Notes: generated from the letters alone by a model not told the origin. A stretch of DNA of 64,000 nt from Nostoc sp. XA010 (GCF_020829625.1 NZ_JAIVFX010000012.1:1-64000); one strand, 5' to 3'. Counted from the stretch's first letter, positions 16,889 through 26,411 are shown. Made by a program: numbers and translations.

Positions 16889-19800
16889 GTGCAGACACTC
16901 CACCTCGACCTCAAGCCAGTTGATGGGAATTACGTAGAGTTACGTTACTTTATTGATAATCCAAACCAGTATCAGAAACGATCGCTTCCTATAACAGAAA
17001 TCGCCGATTTGATTAAGTTGGCTGAAAGAGATTATTACGTTTCCTTTTTCCCAGAGGATTATATAGTAACTGGACGGCGATTGTATAACTGGTTGGATGG
17101 GAATGATCGCTGGTTGCAACCCCTGCTAGATAAGTATCGGCGTGAGGGGATTGTATTCGCGATCGCTACAACCGAAAAACTTGCTCATCTACCTTGGGAA
17201 GTGCTACACGATGGCAATAGTTTTTTAGTGCAGCGTGTCCCGGCTATTGTCCCGGTGCGGTGGGTGTCGGATAGTACGGTAAAAAAATTGACCATTGAAG
17301 GGGAACCAGAAAACCGGGCGCTGCAAGTTTTGTTTATGGCGACTTCGCCGTTGAATGTCGAGCCTGTGCTGGATTTTGAGGGAGAGGAAGCACGGATTTT
17401 GGAGGCGACAAAGCGGCAACCTTTAGCGCTGACGGTGGAAGAAAGCGGCTGTTTGTTGGAGTTGGGTTATTTAGTTGATGGTTACGGCGGGGATTATTTT
17501 GATGTTTTACACCTGACGGGTCATGCTACTTTACAAGATGGGCAACCGCGCTTTATTACAGAAACGGCAACAGGTGAAGCTTTCTATGCCAGTGCTGGGG
17601 ATATCGCCCAAGAATTACAATTTCGATTGCCTAAACTCATTTTCCTCTCTGGTTGTCGCACTGGGCAAGCTGGCAATGGCGGTTCTGTGCCGTCAATGGC
17701 TGAAGAATTGCTGAAATCGGGTGCAAAAGCGGTTTTGGGTTGGGGTCAAAATGTTTTAGATCCTGATGCTACAGCCGCAGCAGCCGCATTATATGAGGAA
17801 TTATCAGCCGGAAAGCAAATCATCGAGGCTGTTGCTTGTACTTATCAAACATTAATTAAGAACAAAGCGCGGGATTGGCATTTATTGCGGCTGTATGCAG
17901 CAGACAATTTACCGAGTTCATTAGTCACGCCTTTGCGGACTCGTGGACGAAAACCAGCACCACCGCTTTCTGTTTCTACCCAGTTTTTAGATCCTGCGGG
18001 TAAGGTGAAAGTCCCGACGCGAGAGAGTTTTGTTGGTCGTCGCCGGCAATTGCAAAATTGTTTGCGGGTGCTGAGTCAACCAAGTGATGAAGTTGGGGTG
18101 TTGATTCATGGCATGGGTGGTTTGGGTAAAAGTAGTTTAGCAGCTAGGCTTTGTGACAGACTGCCCAATTTTGAGCGTGTTGTCTGGGTGGGGAGAATTG
18201 ATCAAGCTAGTTTGGTGAGTCGTTTGGCTGAAGAGTTGGATGACAACGAACAACGCAAAAGCTTACAAAATTACGATGAAGAATTGAAATATCGGCTGCG
18301 GCGAGTTTTCGAGGAGTCGCATGAAGAAGCGAAGCCGTTTTTGTTGGTGTTGGATGACTTTGAAGTGAATTTAGAACCTCGCGATCAGAATTATGTCTTG
18401 CAATCAGAAGCAGCAGAGGTAATGAAAGCTTTAGTTTGGGCAATTAGAGAAAATTCCACTTCCCACCGCATCATTATTACCTGCCGTTACGATTTTGAAT
18501 TTACCCAATTGCAGCATTTCTATAAACAGCCGTTGGAGGGAATGCGAGGCGCAGATTTGCGAAAAAAGTGTAATCTCCTCACTGCCTTTGGTGCAGAATC
18601 TCAGGTGGATGAGGCGTTAAAATCACAAGCGCAGAAGTTGGCGGATGGTAATCCCCGCTTGCTGGAATGGTTGGATAAGATTCTGCAAAATACAACTGTT
18701 GATGTGGGGGCAATTCTCAATAGTTTGGAAGCAGATCGACGAGTGGAGTTGCGAGAGCAAGTTTTGGCAGAAGCGTTGCTGGAACAGATAGATACAACTA
18801 TGCGGGAGATGTTGTCACGGGGTTTGGTGTTTGAGTTGCCAATACCGAGGGAAGCTTTAGCCGCAGTTTGTGAGACTATCCCCAATTTGGAACATTACAT
18901 TAATCAGGCAGTGGCGTTGGGACTGTTGGAAGTGAATCATGATGAGGCGTTACGAGTGCCACGCATTTTGCCCCTACTTTTAATACAAGATAAAAATTTA
19001 TACAGTCTAGCTGTAAAGATCCTCAATCAAATTTGGCGAGTAGAAACAGAAGGTAATCTAACAGAAGATAAATGTATTGAAATTCATAGATTGGCTTTAT
19101 TAGGTGGAGAAAAAAATATAGCTATTGAAACTTGTTCTGCTCTTGCCTTTTTTAGACAAGGATTGAGCCTCTATCGTGATGCGGTTAATATCTGTCAAGT
19201 TACTTTAGAAATTTTTAAAGATTGGAGTATTTTGAATGAACTGGCGCGTGCAGAAAAACAACTTGGTGATACTAAAAACGCATTGTACCACTATCATGAA
19301 GCTTTAAAGCTATGCCCCCTATATAATAAAAAACAAAGGGCAACAATCCTACATAATTTATCCATTATTTATATTGAGACAGGTAAACAAAAACAAGCCA
19401 TTTACTTTAATAAAAAATCTTGGAAAGTTTCTCAGGAAATTAATAACTATGAAAATTTAATGATGGTTTCTCATGGAATGGCAATTATTTGTACACAGCA
19501 AGGTAAACTAAATGAAGCTATTGAATATTACGAAAAAGCTTTAGAAGCTGCTGATAGAATTGAAGAAAAAGTAATTGTAACTCAAAAACCTAGATATAAA
19601 GCAATTTGCCTCAATAACATCGCTTATATTCATACATTAAATGGGCATTTTGAGGCAGCAATTTCTTTATATGAAAAATCTATTCAAGTAATGGAAGAAT
19701 TAGGAGATATTAAAAATCAGGCAGTGACCCTAAACAACATTGCTCAAATTTATATATCACAAGGATTAATTAATCAAGCTGTACCTTTTATTTTACAATC

Positions 19801-20125
19801 TCTGACATTAAAAGAGAGCATTGGAGACCTAAAAGGACAGTCAGCATCGTTACATAATTTAGCTTATATACATATTATACAAGGGCAAGTTGATCAAGGA
19901 ATAGCTTTATGTGAAAAAGCCCTCCAAATTTCACGGCAAATCCATCATGCTGAAGGTCAAGGGTATTCTCTGATGATGCTTGGAGAAATAGTCGCTATAA
20001 AAAGAAGCTTTTCAGTGGGCATGGCCTATTTAGATGAGGCTATCAATATCTTCCAACAACTAAATTCTCCGCATACAAAGAAAGTACAAGCAATTATTGA
20101 TTACTTATTATCCACGAGGCTTTGA
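16889..20125 (+). CDS. CHAT protease - STAND (NB-ARC-like) NTPase - TPR protein
   Basis: 1078 residues starting at GTG, with AGGA nine bases upstream. Residues ~80-345 are a caspase-like CHAT domain with the catalytic His212 (LHLTGHATL) and Cys256 (FLSGCRTG). Residues ~380-720 are a STAND NTPase with Walker A GMGGLGKSS (408-416), Walker B FLLVLDDF (484-491) and a sensor-like IIITCRYDF. From ~770 to the end come TPR-type helical repeats, with better units at ~860-1060. All key residues are present, so it should be active. The architecture predicts a sensor-triggered protease: the TPRs bind a signal, the NTPase oligomerises, CHAT cleaves a target. It forms a pair with the EACC1-like gene. The TGA stop lies inside a 21-bp repeat array. 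Confidence 0.85.
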   Translation: MQTLHLDLKPVDGNYVELRYFIDNPNQYQKRSLPITEIADLIKLAERDYYVSFFPEDYIVTGRRLYNWLDGNDRWLQPLLDKYRREGIVFAIATTEKLAHLPWEVLHDGNSFLVQRVPAIVPVRWVSDSTVKKLTIEGEPENRALQVLFMATSPLNVEPVLDFEGEEARILEATKRQPLALTVEESGCLLELGYLVDGYGGDYFDVLHLTGHATLQDGQPRFITETATGEAFYASAGDIAQELQFRLPKLIFLSGCRTGQAGNGGSVPSMAEELLKSGAKAVLGWGQNVLDPDATAAAAALYEELSAGKQIIEAVACTYQTLIKNKARDWHLLRLYAADNLPSSLVTPLRTRGRKPAPPLSVSTQFLDPAGKVKVPTRESFVGRRRQLQNCLRVLSQPSDEVGVLIHGMGGLGKSSLAARLCDRLPNFERVVWVGRIDQASLVSRLAEELDDNEQRKSLQNYDEELKYRLRRVFEESHEEAKPFLLVLDDFEVNLEPRDQNYVLQSEAAEVMKALVWAIRENSTSHRIIITCRYDFEFTQLQHFYKQPLEGMRGADLRKKCNLLTAFGAESQVDEALKSQAQKLADGNPRLLEWLDKILQNTTVDVGAILNSLEADRRVELREQVLAEALLEQIDTTMREMLSRGLVFELPIPREALAAVCETIPNLEHYINQAVALGLLEVNHDEALRVPRILPLLLIQDKNLYSLAVKILNQIWRVETEGNLTEDKCIEIHRLALLGGEKNIAIETCSALAFFRQGLSLYRDAVNICQVTLEIFKDWSILNELARAEKQLGDTKNALYHYHEALKLCPLYNKKQRATILHNLSIIYIETGKQKQAIYFNKKSWKVSQEINNYENLMMVSHGMAIICTQQGKLNEAIEYYEKALEAADRIEEKVIVTQKPRYKAICLNNIAYIHTLNGHFEAAISLYEKSIQVMEELGDIKNQAVTLNNIAQIYISQGLINQAVPFILQSLTLKESIGDLKGQSASLHNLAYIHIIQGQVDQGIALCEKALQISRQIHHAEGQGYSLMMLGEIVAIKRSFSVGMAYLDEAINIFQQLNSPHTKKVQAIIDYLLSTRL

Positions 20126-20367
20126 ACTCCATTAATGAGCCTTTGATACTCATTAAAGAGGCTTTGAACTCCATTAATGAGCCTTTGATACTCATTAAAG
20201 AGGCTTTGAACTCCATTAATGAGTCTTTGATACTCATTAAAGAGGCTTTGAACTCCATTAATGAGGCTTTGATACTCATTAAAGAGGTTCTGAACTCCAT
20301 TAATGAGGCTTTGAGCTTCATTAAAGGGTCTTTGAACTCCATTAATGAGTCTTTGATACTCGTTCAG
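20116..20367. repeat. 21-bp tandem array, 12 units alternating two variants
   Basis: Twelve 21-bp units. Odd ones resemble GAGGCTTTGAACTCCATTAA(T), even ones GAGCCTTTGATACTCATTAA(A). Unit 1 contains the stop codon of the CHAT-STAND-TPR gene (20123-20125). Because 21 is a multiple of 3, several frames stay open through the array on both strands and would encode heptad-like peptides (LNSINEPLILIKEA on plus). The last units have diverged. No start with a proper ribosome site was found for these frames, so I do not call them genes. Confidence 0.95.
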
Positions 20368-20534
20368 CAGTTTTTTAGACTTGTGGCTTGGTTGTGGGAG
20401 ATTGCGATCGCCATAATAGTACACCACGGCGTAAATAGAGCAACCATTTAAAATACCTAAATAGCTTATTCCATAATACTTTTGACTTTTGACTTTTGAC
20501 TTTTGACTTCCGCCTTGCGGTACTACCTACTGAG

Positions 20535-21455
20535 TTAAGAACGCCGTGCATTCAAACAACACCATTCTTTTCGTTTCCACAGGGTAGCAACCACCCAACC
20601 ATTTTCTTCTAAAGCATCAGCAACACCTGTAGATTGTTCTAGTAAAATACCACTGAAGATCGCCCAAGTTTCAGGTTTAGCGATCGCACTCATTTCTGGA
20701 ATTAATTCAATAATTACATGAGCCAAAATATTGCAAACTATACCATCTACTGGATTTTCAAGCAGTTTTGTCAAAATGTCTACACTTCCCAGTGCTGGTA
20801 GTAAACGTTCTGGACTAATGTCGTTCAGCGCACCATTACTGATAGTTGATTGCACCGCTAAAGGGTCATTATCTACTGCATAGACTTTCTCTGCTCCCAG
20901 TAGCAGCGCCCCAATAGAAAGGATACCAGAGCCACAGCCAATATCCGCAATTACCAGATGTTCATGTTTGCCACTAGCACCCACAAACGACTGAGGAACT
21001 CCACTTAGCCGCATTTCCAGAGATTCTAAACATAGCTGAGTGGTGGCATGGTTGCCCGTACCAAATGCTACACCAGGGTCAAGACGAATCACTAGCCGTT
21101 CCGTTGTTTCTGGTAACGGTAGCCAAGCGGGGTTGATTAAGAAGCGATCGCCTATTTCCTGCGGATGCCAATATTGTTTCCAGCTAGTCGCCCAATCTTC
21201 CTCATCAATTAACTGCCATTGCAGTGAGGGAGATGAAACTCCTACACAAAGAGCATCTTGACGCAGCCACAGCGACAGCGCTGCCAAATCTAGCAGCTGC
21301 GTTTGAATTGTCGATAAATAAGCCCTGACTAAAGATGAATTTCCTTTGTTTTCACTAGCTGTTCCCCGACAGCCAAAATCTTCCAGTCGCCAAAAGATCG
21401 AATCTTCTAGGTCTGGCTCACATAAAATCTGTAATTCCCACCAGGTGTTTGCCAT
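20535..21455 (-). CDS. prmA: ribosomal protein L11 methyltransferase
   Basis: A 306-residue PrmA, which trimethylates lysines and the N-terminus of ribosomal protein L11. The N-terminal substrate-recognition domain covers ~1-95. The family signature DPGVAFGTGNHATTQLCL is at 126-143, SAM motif I DIGCGSGILSIGALLLGA at 171-188, and the NILAHVI motif follows. An insert with the sequence GVPQSFVGASGKHEH precedes motif I. Length and order are normal. serA lies upstream on the same strand with 117 bases of STRR-rich spacer, so co-transcription is possible but not shown. Confidence 0.92.
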   Translation of the reverse strand: MANTWWELQILCEPDLEDSIFWRLEDFGCRGTASENKGNSSLVRAYLSTIQTQLLDLAALSLWLRQDALCVGVSSPSLQWQLIDEEDWATSWKQYWHPQEIGDRFLINPAWLPLPETTERLVIRLDPGVAFGTGNHATTQLCLESLEMRLSGVPQSFVGASGKHEHLVIADIGCGSGILSIGALLLGAEKVYAVDNDPLAVQSTISNGALNDISPERLLPALGSVDILTKLLENPVDGIVCNILAHVIIELIPEMSAIAKPETWAIFSGILLEQSTGVADALEENGWVVATLWKRKEWCCLNARRS

Positions 21456-21572
21456 TTTTGAGTACTGAGTTTAACAGAGTTATGAGTTAGGAGTTAAAAG
21501 TTAGGAGTTAGGAGTTCTCCTGTTTAGCTTCTAACTCCTCACTACTCACTCCTAACTTTTTTTAATCAGCAC

Positions 21573-23153
21573 TCATAGTGTTACTGTATACGCGTCCCGA
21601 ATACCAGGGACTTTTATAATTTCATCCAAAATGCCCTCTGGTAAAGGGTCATCTATACTCAGAGCCATTACCGCATCACCACGGACGATTTTACGACCTA
21701 CTTGCATACTGGCAATATTCACATTAAAACTGCCGAGTAGAGAACCGAGTTTGCCGATGATCCCTGGCATATCGCGGTGCAGGGTAAACAACATATATTT
21801 GCTGGGTGGGACGTTAATCGGGAAACCGTCAACATCAGTTAAATGGATTTCCCGTTCACCCAACAAAGCGCCTGTGACAGAATGAGTACCTAAAGTGCCG
21901 GTGGCTTCTAGATGAAGCGTTCCGGCATAGTCTCGAATCGAAGCATCGCGGGTTTCAATCACCCGAATTCCACGTTCTTTGGCTTCTATGCTGGCATTTA
22001 CGTAATTTACTCGTTCCCGCAAAGCTTGGTAAAGTAAACCTTTCAGGGCAGCTACCACCAAAGGCTGACTTTTGTTGGTCGCAAGTTCCCCTTGTAGTCG
22101 AATATTGAGTACTTCCACCCGTCCGCCAGCTAGCTGTCCCACTAGATTACCTAGAGTTTCTGCTAGTTGCATGTAGGGTTTGAGTTCTTCCAACACATCG
22201 GGGCCGAGTCCGGGAATGTTAACGGCTGAACGGGCTGGTAATCCTAAAAGTACATCCCGAATTTGTTCGGCAACATCAATAGCCACATTCACTTGAGCTT
22301 CTGCGGTAGAGGCTCCCAAGTGGGGAGTGAGGATAACTTCTTTGCCTAGCGATCGCAATTCAGATTCACCCAGTGGTTCTGACTCAAACACATCTAAGGC
22401 TGCACCGCCTATTTTACCCGCTTTCAGAGCTGCTGCTAAAGCTACTTCATCAATGATCCCACCACGAGCGCAGTTGACAATCCGGGCTGTAGGTTTCATC
22501 TTTGCCAAAGTTGTGGCATTGATTAAGTGAGTCGTTTCTGGGGTTTTAGGGATGTGTAGGGTGATATAGTCTGCTTGCTGGAAGAGTAAATCTAGCTCAA
22601 CTAACTGACAGCCAAGTTGTTCAGCTCGGTCTGTAGAAATAAAAGGGTCATAAGCTAGGAGCTTCATCCCCATTGTCTTAGCTACAGCCGCAACATGAGA
22701 GCCAATTTTACCCAAACCGACAACGCCGAGAGTTTTTTTGTAGACTTCCGCACCGACAAAGCTATTGCGATCCCATGCACCGCGTTTCACCGAAGCGTTA
22801 GCATCGGGGATGTGGCGAGACAAAGCCAAAATCATCGCTAGCGCATGTTCGGCGGCGGCAATTGTGTTTCCCTCTGGAGAATTGACTACTACAATTCCTC
22901 GGCGGGTGGCAGCCGGAACATCCACATTATCCACACCCACACCAGCACGACCGATGATTTTTAGCTGAGTGCCAGCTTCAATGATTTCTTGGGTGACACG
23001 CGTACTAGAGCGAATCATTAGTGCGTCATACTCACCAATAATTTCGATCAGTTCTGCTGGTTTTAGACCTAGTTTGACATCAACGGTAGCAACTTGCGAA
23101 AGAATGTCAATTCCAGCTTGGTCAATAGAATCTGAGACAAGAACCTTAGACAT
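21573..23153 (-). CDS. serA: D-3-phosphoglycerate dehydrogenase
   Basis: A 526-residue type-1 SerA, the first step of the phosphorylated serine pathway (3-phosphoglycerate to 3-phosphohydroxypyruvate, NAD+). Substrate-binding segments flank the Rossmann domain with GLGKIG (146-151). Catalytic blocks NCARGGIIDE and TPHLGASTAEAQ (His) are present. An intervening allosteric substrate-binding domain (~320-450) and a C-terminal ACT domain (~455-526, LHRDMPGIIGKLGSLLG) follow. Length is typical of the long cyanobacterial form. ATG start at MSKVLVSDSID. Confidence 0.95.
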   Translation of the reverse strand: MSKVLVSDSIDQAGIDILSQVATVDVKLGLKPAELIEIIGEYDALMIRSSTRVTQEIIEAGTQLKIIGRAGVGVDNVDVPAATRRGIVVVNSPEGNTIAAAEHALAMILALSRHIPDANASVKRGAWDRNSFVGAEVYKKTLGVVGLGKIGSHVAAVAKTMGMKLLAYDPFISTDRAEQLGCQLVELDLLFQQADYITLHIPKTPETTHLINATTLAKMKPTARIVNCARGGIIDEVALAAALKAGKIGGAALDVFESEPLGESELRSLGKEVILTPHLGASTAEAQVNVAIDVAEQIRDVLLGLPARSAVNIPGLGPDVLEELKPYMQLAETLGNLVGQLAGGRVEVLNIRLQGELATNKSQPLVVAALKGLLYQALRERVNYVNASIEAKERGIRVIETRDASIRDYAGTLHLEATGTLGTHSVTGALLGEREIHLTDVDGFPINVPPSKYMLFTLHRDMPGIIGKLGSLLGSFNVNIASMQVGRKIVRGDAVMALSIDDPLPEGILDEIIKVPGIRDAYTVTL

Positions 23154-23827
23154 GATTACTTCATTTAAAGCTACAGGTTTTGCTGCACAAGACTTTTTAG
23201 TTTAGTCTTTATCTGTCACAATTCAGCAAAAATTATTTGTTTTAATATCAACTTAACCTTTACTTACGTTGCGTGCTAATGGTATCGAAGCATGAGTTGC
23301 TCTCGATGGGTACTGCCTCCTAAGTATTGGAACATGAGTGGCAGTTTGCATCACCCTGTCGCTAAATATAAAGCATGAATAGCACTTAGTACCTATATAT
23401 TTATTAATAGTTAAGAGTTACCAAAATTTTATCATCTAAAGCAACTTACTTATTGAGGTAGAAATGCCTGCATTCTTGACTGGGCTGCAACTTTAGCTTC
23501 GGCAATGCTCTGCACAACCACTAAAGGAGCAAGTAACTATTATATCTGTGGAATTTTGACTGTTTCTCAATACCACAAGTGGTATCCCTTAGTCAAAGCA
23601 AAACATTACATTATCAAGATAATCGGATTATGACATTTAGAATCTAGGCATCAAATAAATTTTCTTGCTCGTGATTCTGCCAGATTTAAAATTGTCTAGT
23701 AGTTAAAAGTTGTCAATTAGTATCAGTGGAGTACTTAATGTATAGTAGTAAACTAATGATATAGTTGTAAAGAAATCGCTATAATTCTGGTGAGCCAAAT
23801 ATCCTTTGAGTTTTGGGGAAACTAGCC
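23154..23827. other. intergenic region, no gene
   Basis: About 670 AT-rich bases between serA and a broken Uma2 gene. It carries the serA promoter at its left end. No conserved frame, hairpin or repeat stands out. Confidence 0.5.
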
Positions 23828-24228
23828 ATGTTAGAGTACAACTTGCCCAGGTACTTGCCCTCAGCCGAGGAACTACCAGACTCTGATGAAACGCTTGTGG
23901 ATAATGACTGCAAGAATTAATACCAGGCTTGCTGAAGGCGATCCTGCTGATACTTTGGTCAGAACGCATGGATTGGCTCTTTGCCATAGATATGGGTATT
24001 TATTATCACCCCGATAAACCTCCCATTGTGCCAGATGGGTTTTTGAGCTTAGGGGTAGAGTGGTTTTATGATGAGGAACTGCGTCCCAGTTATGTGCTGT
24101 GGGATGAAAATGTTGTACCGATTTTCGTCCTAGAAGTAGTTTCCCAAAATTATCGCAAGGAGTACACTACTAAATTGGATGTCGGAATAGTCACATTGAA
24201 GGTAGGAATAGCCCATAGCAACGCTTAA
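23828..24228 (+). pseudogene. Uma2-family endonuclease pseudogene (frameshifted, truncated)
   Basis: Begins MLEYNLPRYLPSAEELPDSD, typical of cyanobacterial Uma2 (DUF820, PD-(D/E)XK-like) proteins. After VDN the frame breaks: restoring one A in GATAATGACTGC near 23908 gives NELQELIPGLLKAILLILWS and the intact core YYHPDKPPIVPDGFLSLGVE plus LEVVSQNYRKEYTTKLD. The 3' part is then lost and replaced by unrelated sequence ending at 24228. Both a frameshift and a 3' truncation make it inactive. Confidence 0.8.
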
Positions 24229-24566
24229 CGATTTTTGTTTGTGAAGTGCATTGCAAATATCAGGAAGAGTGTAATTACACTGCCTGAGCCAACATACTCC
24301 AGCTTTGACCAAAATATTTTTTCTCGGAGGATAATTGCTGCTGCTTCCATTCCTGCAACTGTAGCGTATCCAGCGATCGCTAGCATCATCGAAATGAAAG
24401 GCTTGCTAGCCAAAGAAATTGAGCGACGCTGCCAAACTGCAAACGCAACAGTAGTTGAGATGATTACAGTAATGCTCAGAATAAGAAAGTAGAGATTGTA
24501 CTGAAAAAGCATGGTGACGAAGCATTTAATATTTGATCTCAACCTTATGACGATAAGTTTGAGCAA
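24225..24566 (-). pseudogene. N-terminal fragment of a 7TM-type sensor histidine kinase
   Basis: 113 codons; the likely start is the internal ATG at MLFQYNLYFLILS (24512). Three to four hydrophobic segments and the block MMLAIAGYATVAGMEAAAII / SKLEYVGSGSVITLFLIFAM resemble the N-terminal seven-helix sensor module (HisKA_7TM) of cyanobacterial histidine kinases. The frame stops exactly at the junction with the broken Uma2 gene, so the remaining helices and the kinase core are missing. A remnant. Confidence 0.65.
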
Positions 24567-24651
24567 GTCATGATGTTCCAGTGATTTTCATAATCACGTC
24601 AAAAAAGCCAAGTTATAGCAGAATTCTGGCTCCTGAATTCTTAGAGAAAAA

Positions 24652-25506
24652 CTATTGTTTTTTAGGAATAATGTTCCTGATTCCACTTTTAGTAGAGACA
24701 GTATCACCTCTGTAACGAGGGATGATATGAATACTAGCGTGCATAATATTTTGACCCGCAGATCGATTGATATTCATTCCTACATTAAAGCCATCAGGTT
24801 CAAATTCTGCTTTAAGAATTTCTTGTACTTTGTTCACCATAAACCAGCAGGCAGATTGCTCTTTAAATGGTAGTTCAAAATAATTGCAAACATGACGTTT
24901 AGGAATAACTAAAACATGCCCCTTACTTATTGGATAGCCGTCAAAAATAGCATAAGCGGTTGCTGATTCGGTTAATAGTTTGAGAGTTTTGTGAGGATTG
25001 CAGAATATACAATAATTAGATGAATTTCGCTGATGGTTATAGTGGACATACTCATATAGTTGCCGATGTTCATCTAAACAAAGTGAAGTAAAAGGAAGTT
25101 TTACAATACACTGATATGTAGGCTTTTTATAGACATAATGTTCTCGAAAACCTTCTCTCTTAATATCTCTTCTTACAGCATAATAAGCTTTGCCTCCTGG
25201 TTTTAATAAGTGTGATATTTCCATAAGAACATTAGCTTGCTCTTCAGTAAATAAAACATTTAAAACATAAAAGCAAATTATTGTATCAAATTTATTATCA
25301 GGATATTGTGGAAAATAATAAGGGTCATAGCCTCTAATATCAAAACCTTTTTGGCGCAGTATTTTAACATCATTACCAAAGCCACAACCAAAGTCTAGTA
25401 TTTTGCCTTGTAAAAGGTTTTGATTTAATAAAAGCTGTGCCGGAAATGATAGATAATTTCTTTCGATCGCAGTAAGATGGCTGAATTGATTTTTTTGCTG
25501 TTTCAT
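24652..25506 (-). CDS. bifunctional class I SAM methyltransferase / HIT-family protein
   Basis: 284 residues from the ATG of MKQQKNQFSHLTAIERNYLS; an upstream ATG (25548) would add 14. The N-terminal ~140 residues are a methyltransferase with motif I ILDFGCGFGNDVKIL and LLKPGGKAYYAV. The C-terminal ~110 residues are a HIT (histidine triad) domain with the CIFC entry motif, FDGYPISKGHVLVIPKRHV and QNIMHASIHIIPRYRGD. In the triad HxHxH the middle (nucleophilic) position is Ser (HASIH), so classical nucleotidyl transfer may be lost. This fusion is known in cyanobacteria; substrate unknown. Confidence 0.8.
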   Translation of the reverse strand: MKQQKNQFSHLTAIERNYLSFPAQLLLNQNLLQGKILDFGCGFGNDVKILRQKGFDIRGYDPYYFPQYPDNKFDTIICFYVLNVLFTEEQANVLMEISHLLKPGGKAYYAVRRDIKREGFREHYVYKKPTYQCIVKLPFTSLCLDEHRQLYEYVHYNHQRNSSNYCIFCNPHKTLKLLTESATAYAIFDGYPISKGHVLVIPKRHVCNYFELPFKEQSACWFMVNKVQEILKAEFEPDGFNVGMNINRSAGQNIMHASIHIIPRYRGDTVSTKSGIRNIIPKKQ

Positions 25507-25628
25507 GGAATTTTGGTGCAGATGTCCCAAAATTATTATTCCCAGCATCCCTTGAGTTTATGCGATGTCTACAATGGTCACTGAGCTTGCCGTTGGCGCA
25601 GCCTCTCGTAGAGAAGTGCGGGCTACGC

Positions 25629-26411
25629 CTATGCATCAGGGTCAATACCTAGCTCACGTAACTTAGCTGCTAATATATCAGCACGCTGGCGTTCCTGTTC
25701 AGCGCGTTGGCGTTCTTGTTCAGCACGTTGACGTTCTTGTTCAGCACGTTGGCGTTCTTGTTGGGCTTGTTCGCTGCTCCACAACAGCAAATTTCCTTCT
25801 GTATCCCACCACCGCAGCCAATTCATGGTTTGGCATAATCTTTCACCTTCCCAAATTCCGAGAAATAACTCTAACTCAGGAATCCAAAAGCGTCCATTGG
25901 CGTCTGCTTGCTGCAAAGTATATTGTCCATTTTGCAAGCACCGTAGTTCTATGCTTGGTTCGTAAGGGTCGTAGGTTACGTAAGTTAGAACTTGGAGAAT
26001 CTTTTCGTAATAATAGAGTTTACCATAGGGTGGAGTTGAACGGACTGATAGTTCTCCACCTTCTGTATCTGAGAGAAATTCCATCACCACAGCCACAGCA
26101 GCGCCTTCTAAATTCGGGGTATAACTGCGACGAACTACATTTGTTCCTACAGACTGCACTTGAGGTACATAAAACCAGTCTGGGGCTTTAACGACAATTT
26201 TCTTGTTGACTGTGGCTACAAGTCCAAAATTAGAGCCAATCAGCATCTGGGGTTGGATGCGTCCTGTGCTTCCCAAAGCATCGGTAAGCGCAGCAGCGAT
26301 CGCGGGTTGTTGAATATTTTCCACTGGCTCGTCTGGTAAAATGAAGTCGGCTGGAAGTGCTTCCCAAGTAACAGTTGGTTCTTTTTGGATGGGGTTAACT
26401 TGTAGAACCAT
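25629..26411 (-). CDS. Uma2 family endonuclease
   Basis: 260 residues from MVLQVNPIQKEPTVTWEAL. This start has AGGAG seven bases upstream and matches the usual N-terminus, although the frame stays open for another 64 codons. The Uma2 core covers ~45-190, with KAPDWFYVPQV, AVVMEFLSDTEGGE and YYYEKILQVLTYV supplying the acidic/Lys positions of the PD-(D/E)XK-like fold. The C-terminus has four QERQRAE heptads (21-bp DNA units) forming a charged coiled coil, ending LRELGIDPDA. Uma2 genes are highly amplified in cyanobacteria; a nuclease role is inferred from the fold. Confidence 0.8.
   Translation of the reverse strand: MVLQVNPIQKEPTVTWEALPADFILPDEPVENIQQPAIAAALTDALGSTGRIQPQMLIGSNFGLVATVNKKIVVKAPDWFYVPQVQSVGTNVVRRSYTPNLEGAAVAVVMEFLSDTEGGELSVRSTPPYGKLYYYEKILQVLTYVTYDPYEPSIELRCLQNGQYTLQQADANGRFWIPELELFLGIWEGERLCQTMNWLRWWDTEGNLLLWSSEQAQQERQRAEQERQRAEQERQRAEQERQRADILAAKLRELGIDPDA

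Noticed and set aside
20116..20367. CRISPR array
   Set aside because: Units are directly contiguous 21-mers with no spacers, and no cas genes are nearby.
20122..20451. Open frames of 80-109 codons on both strands across the 21-bp array
   Set aside because: They arise because the unit length is a multiple of three and contains no stops in those frames; no ribosome binding site or independent conservation is visible, so they are treated as repeat, not genes.
23703..23987. 94-codon minus-strand frame overlapping the Uma2 pseudogene
   Set aside because: It is the antisense of a recognisable Uma2 reading on the plus strand.
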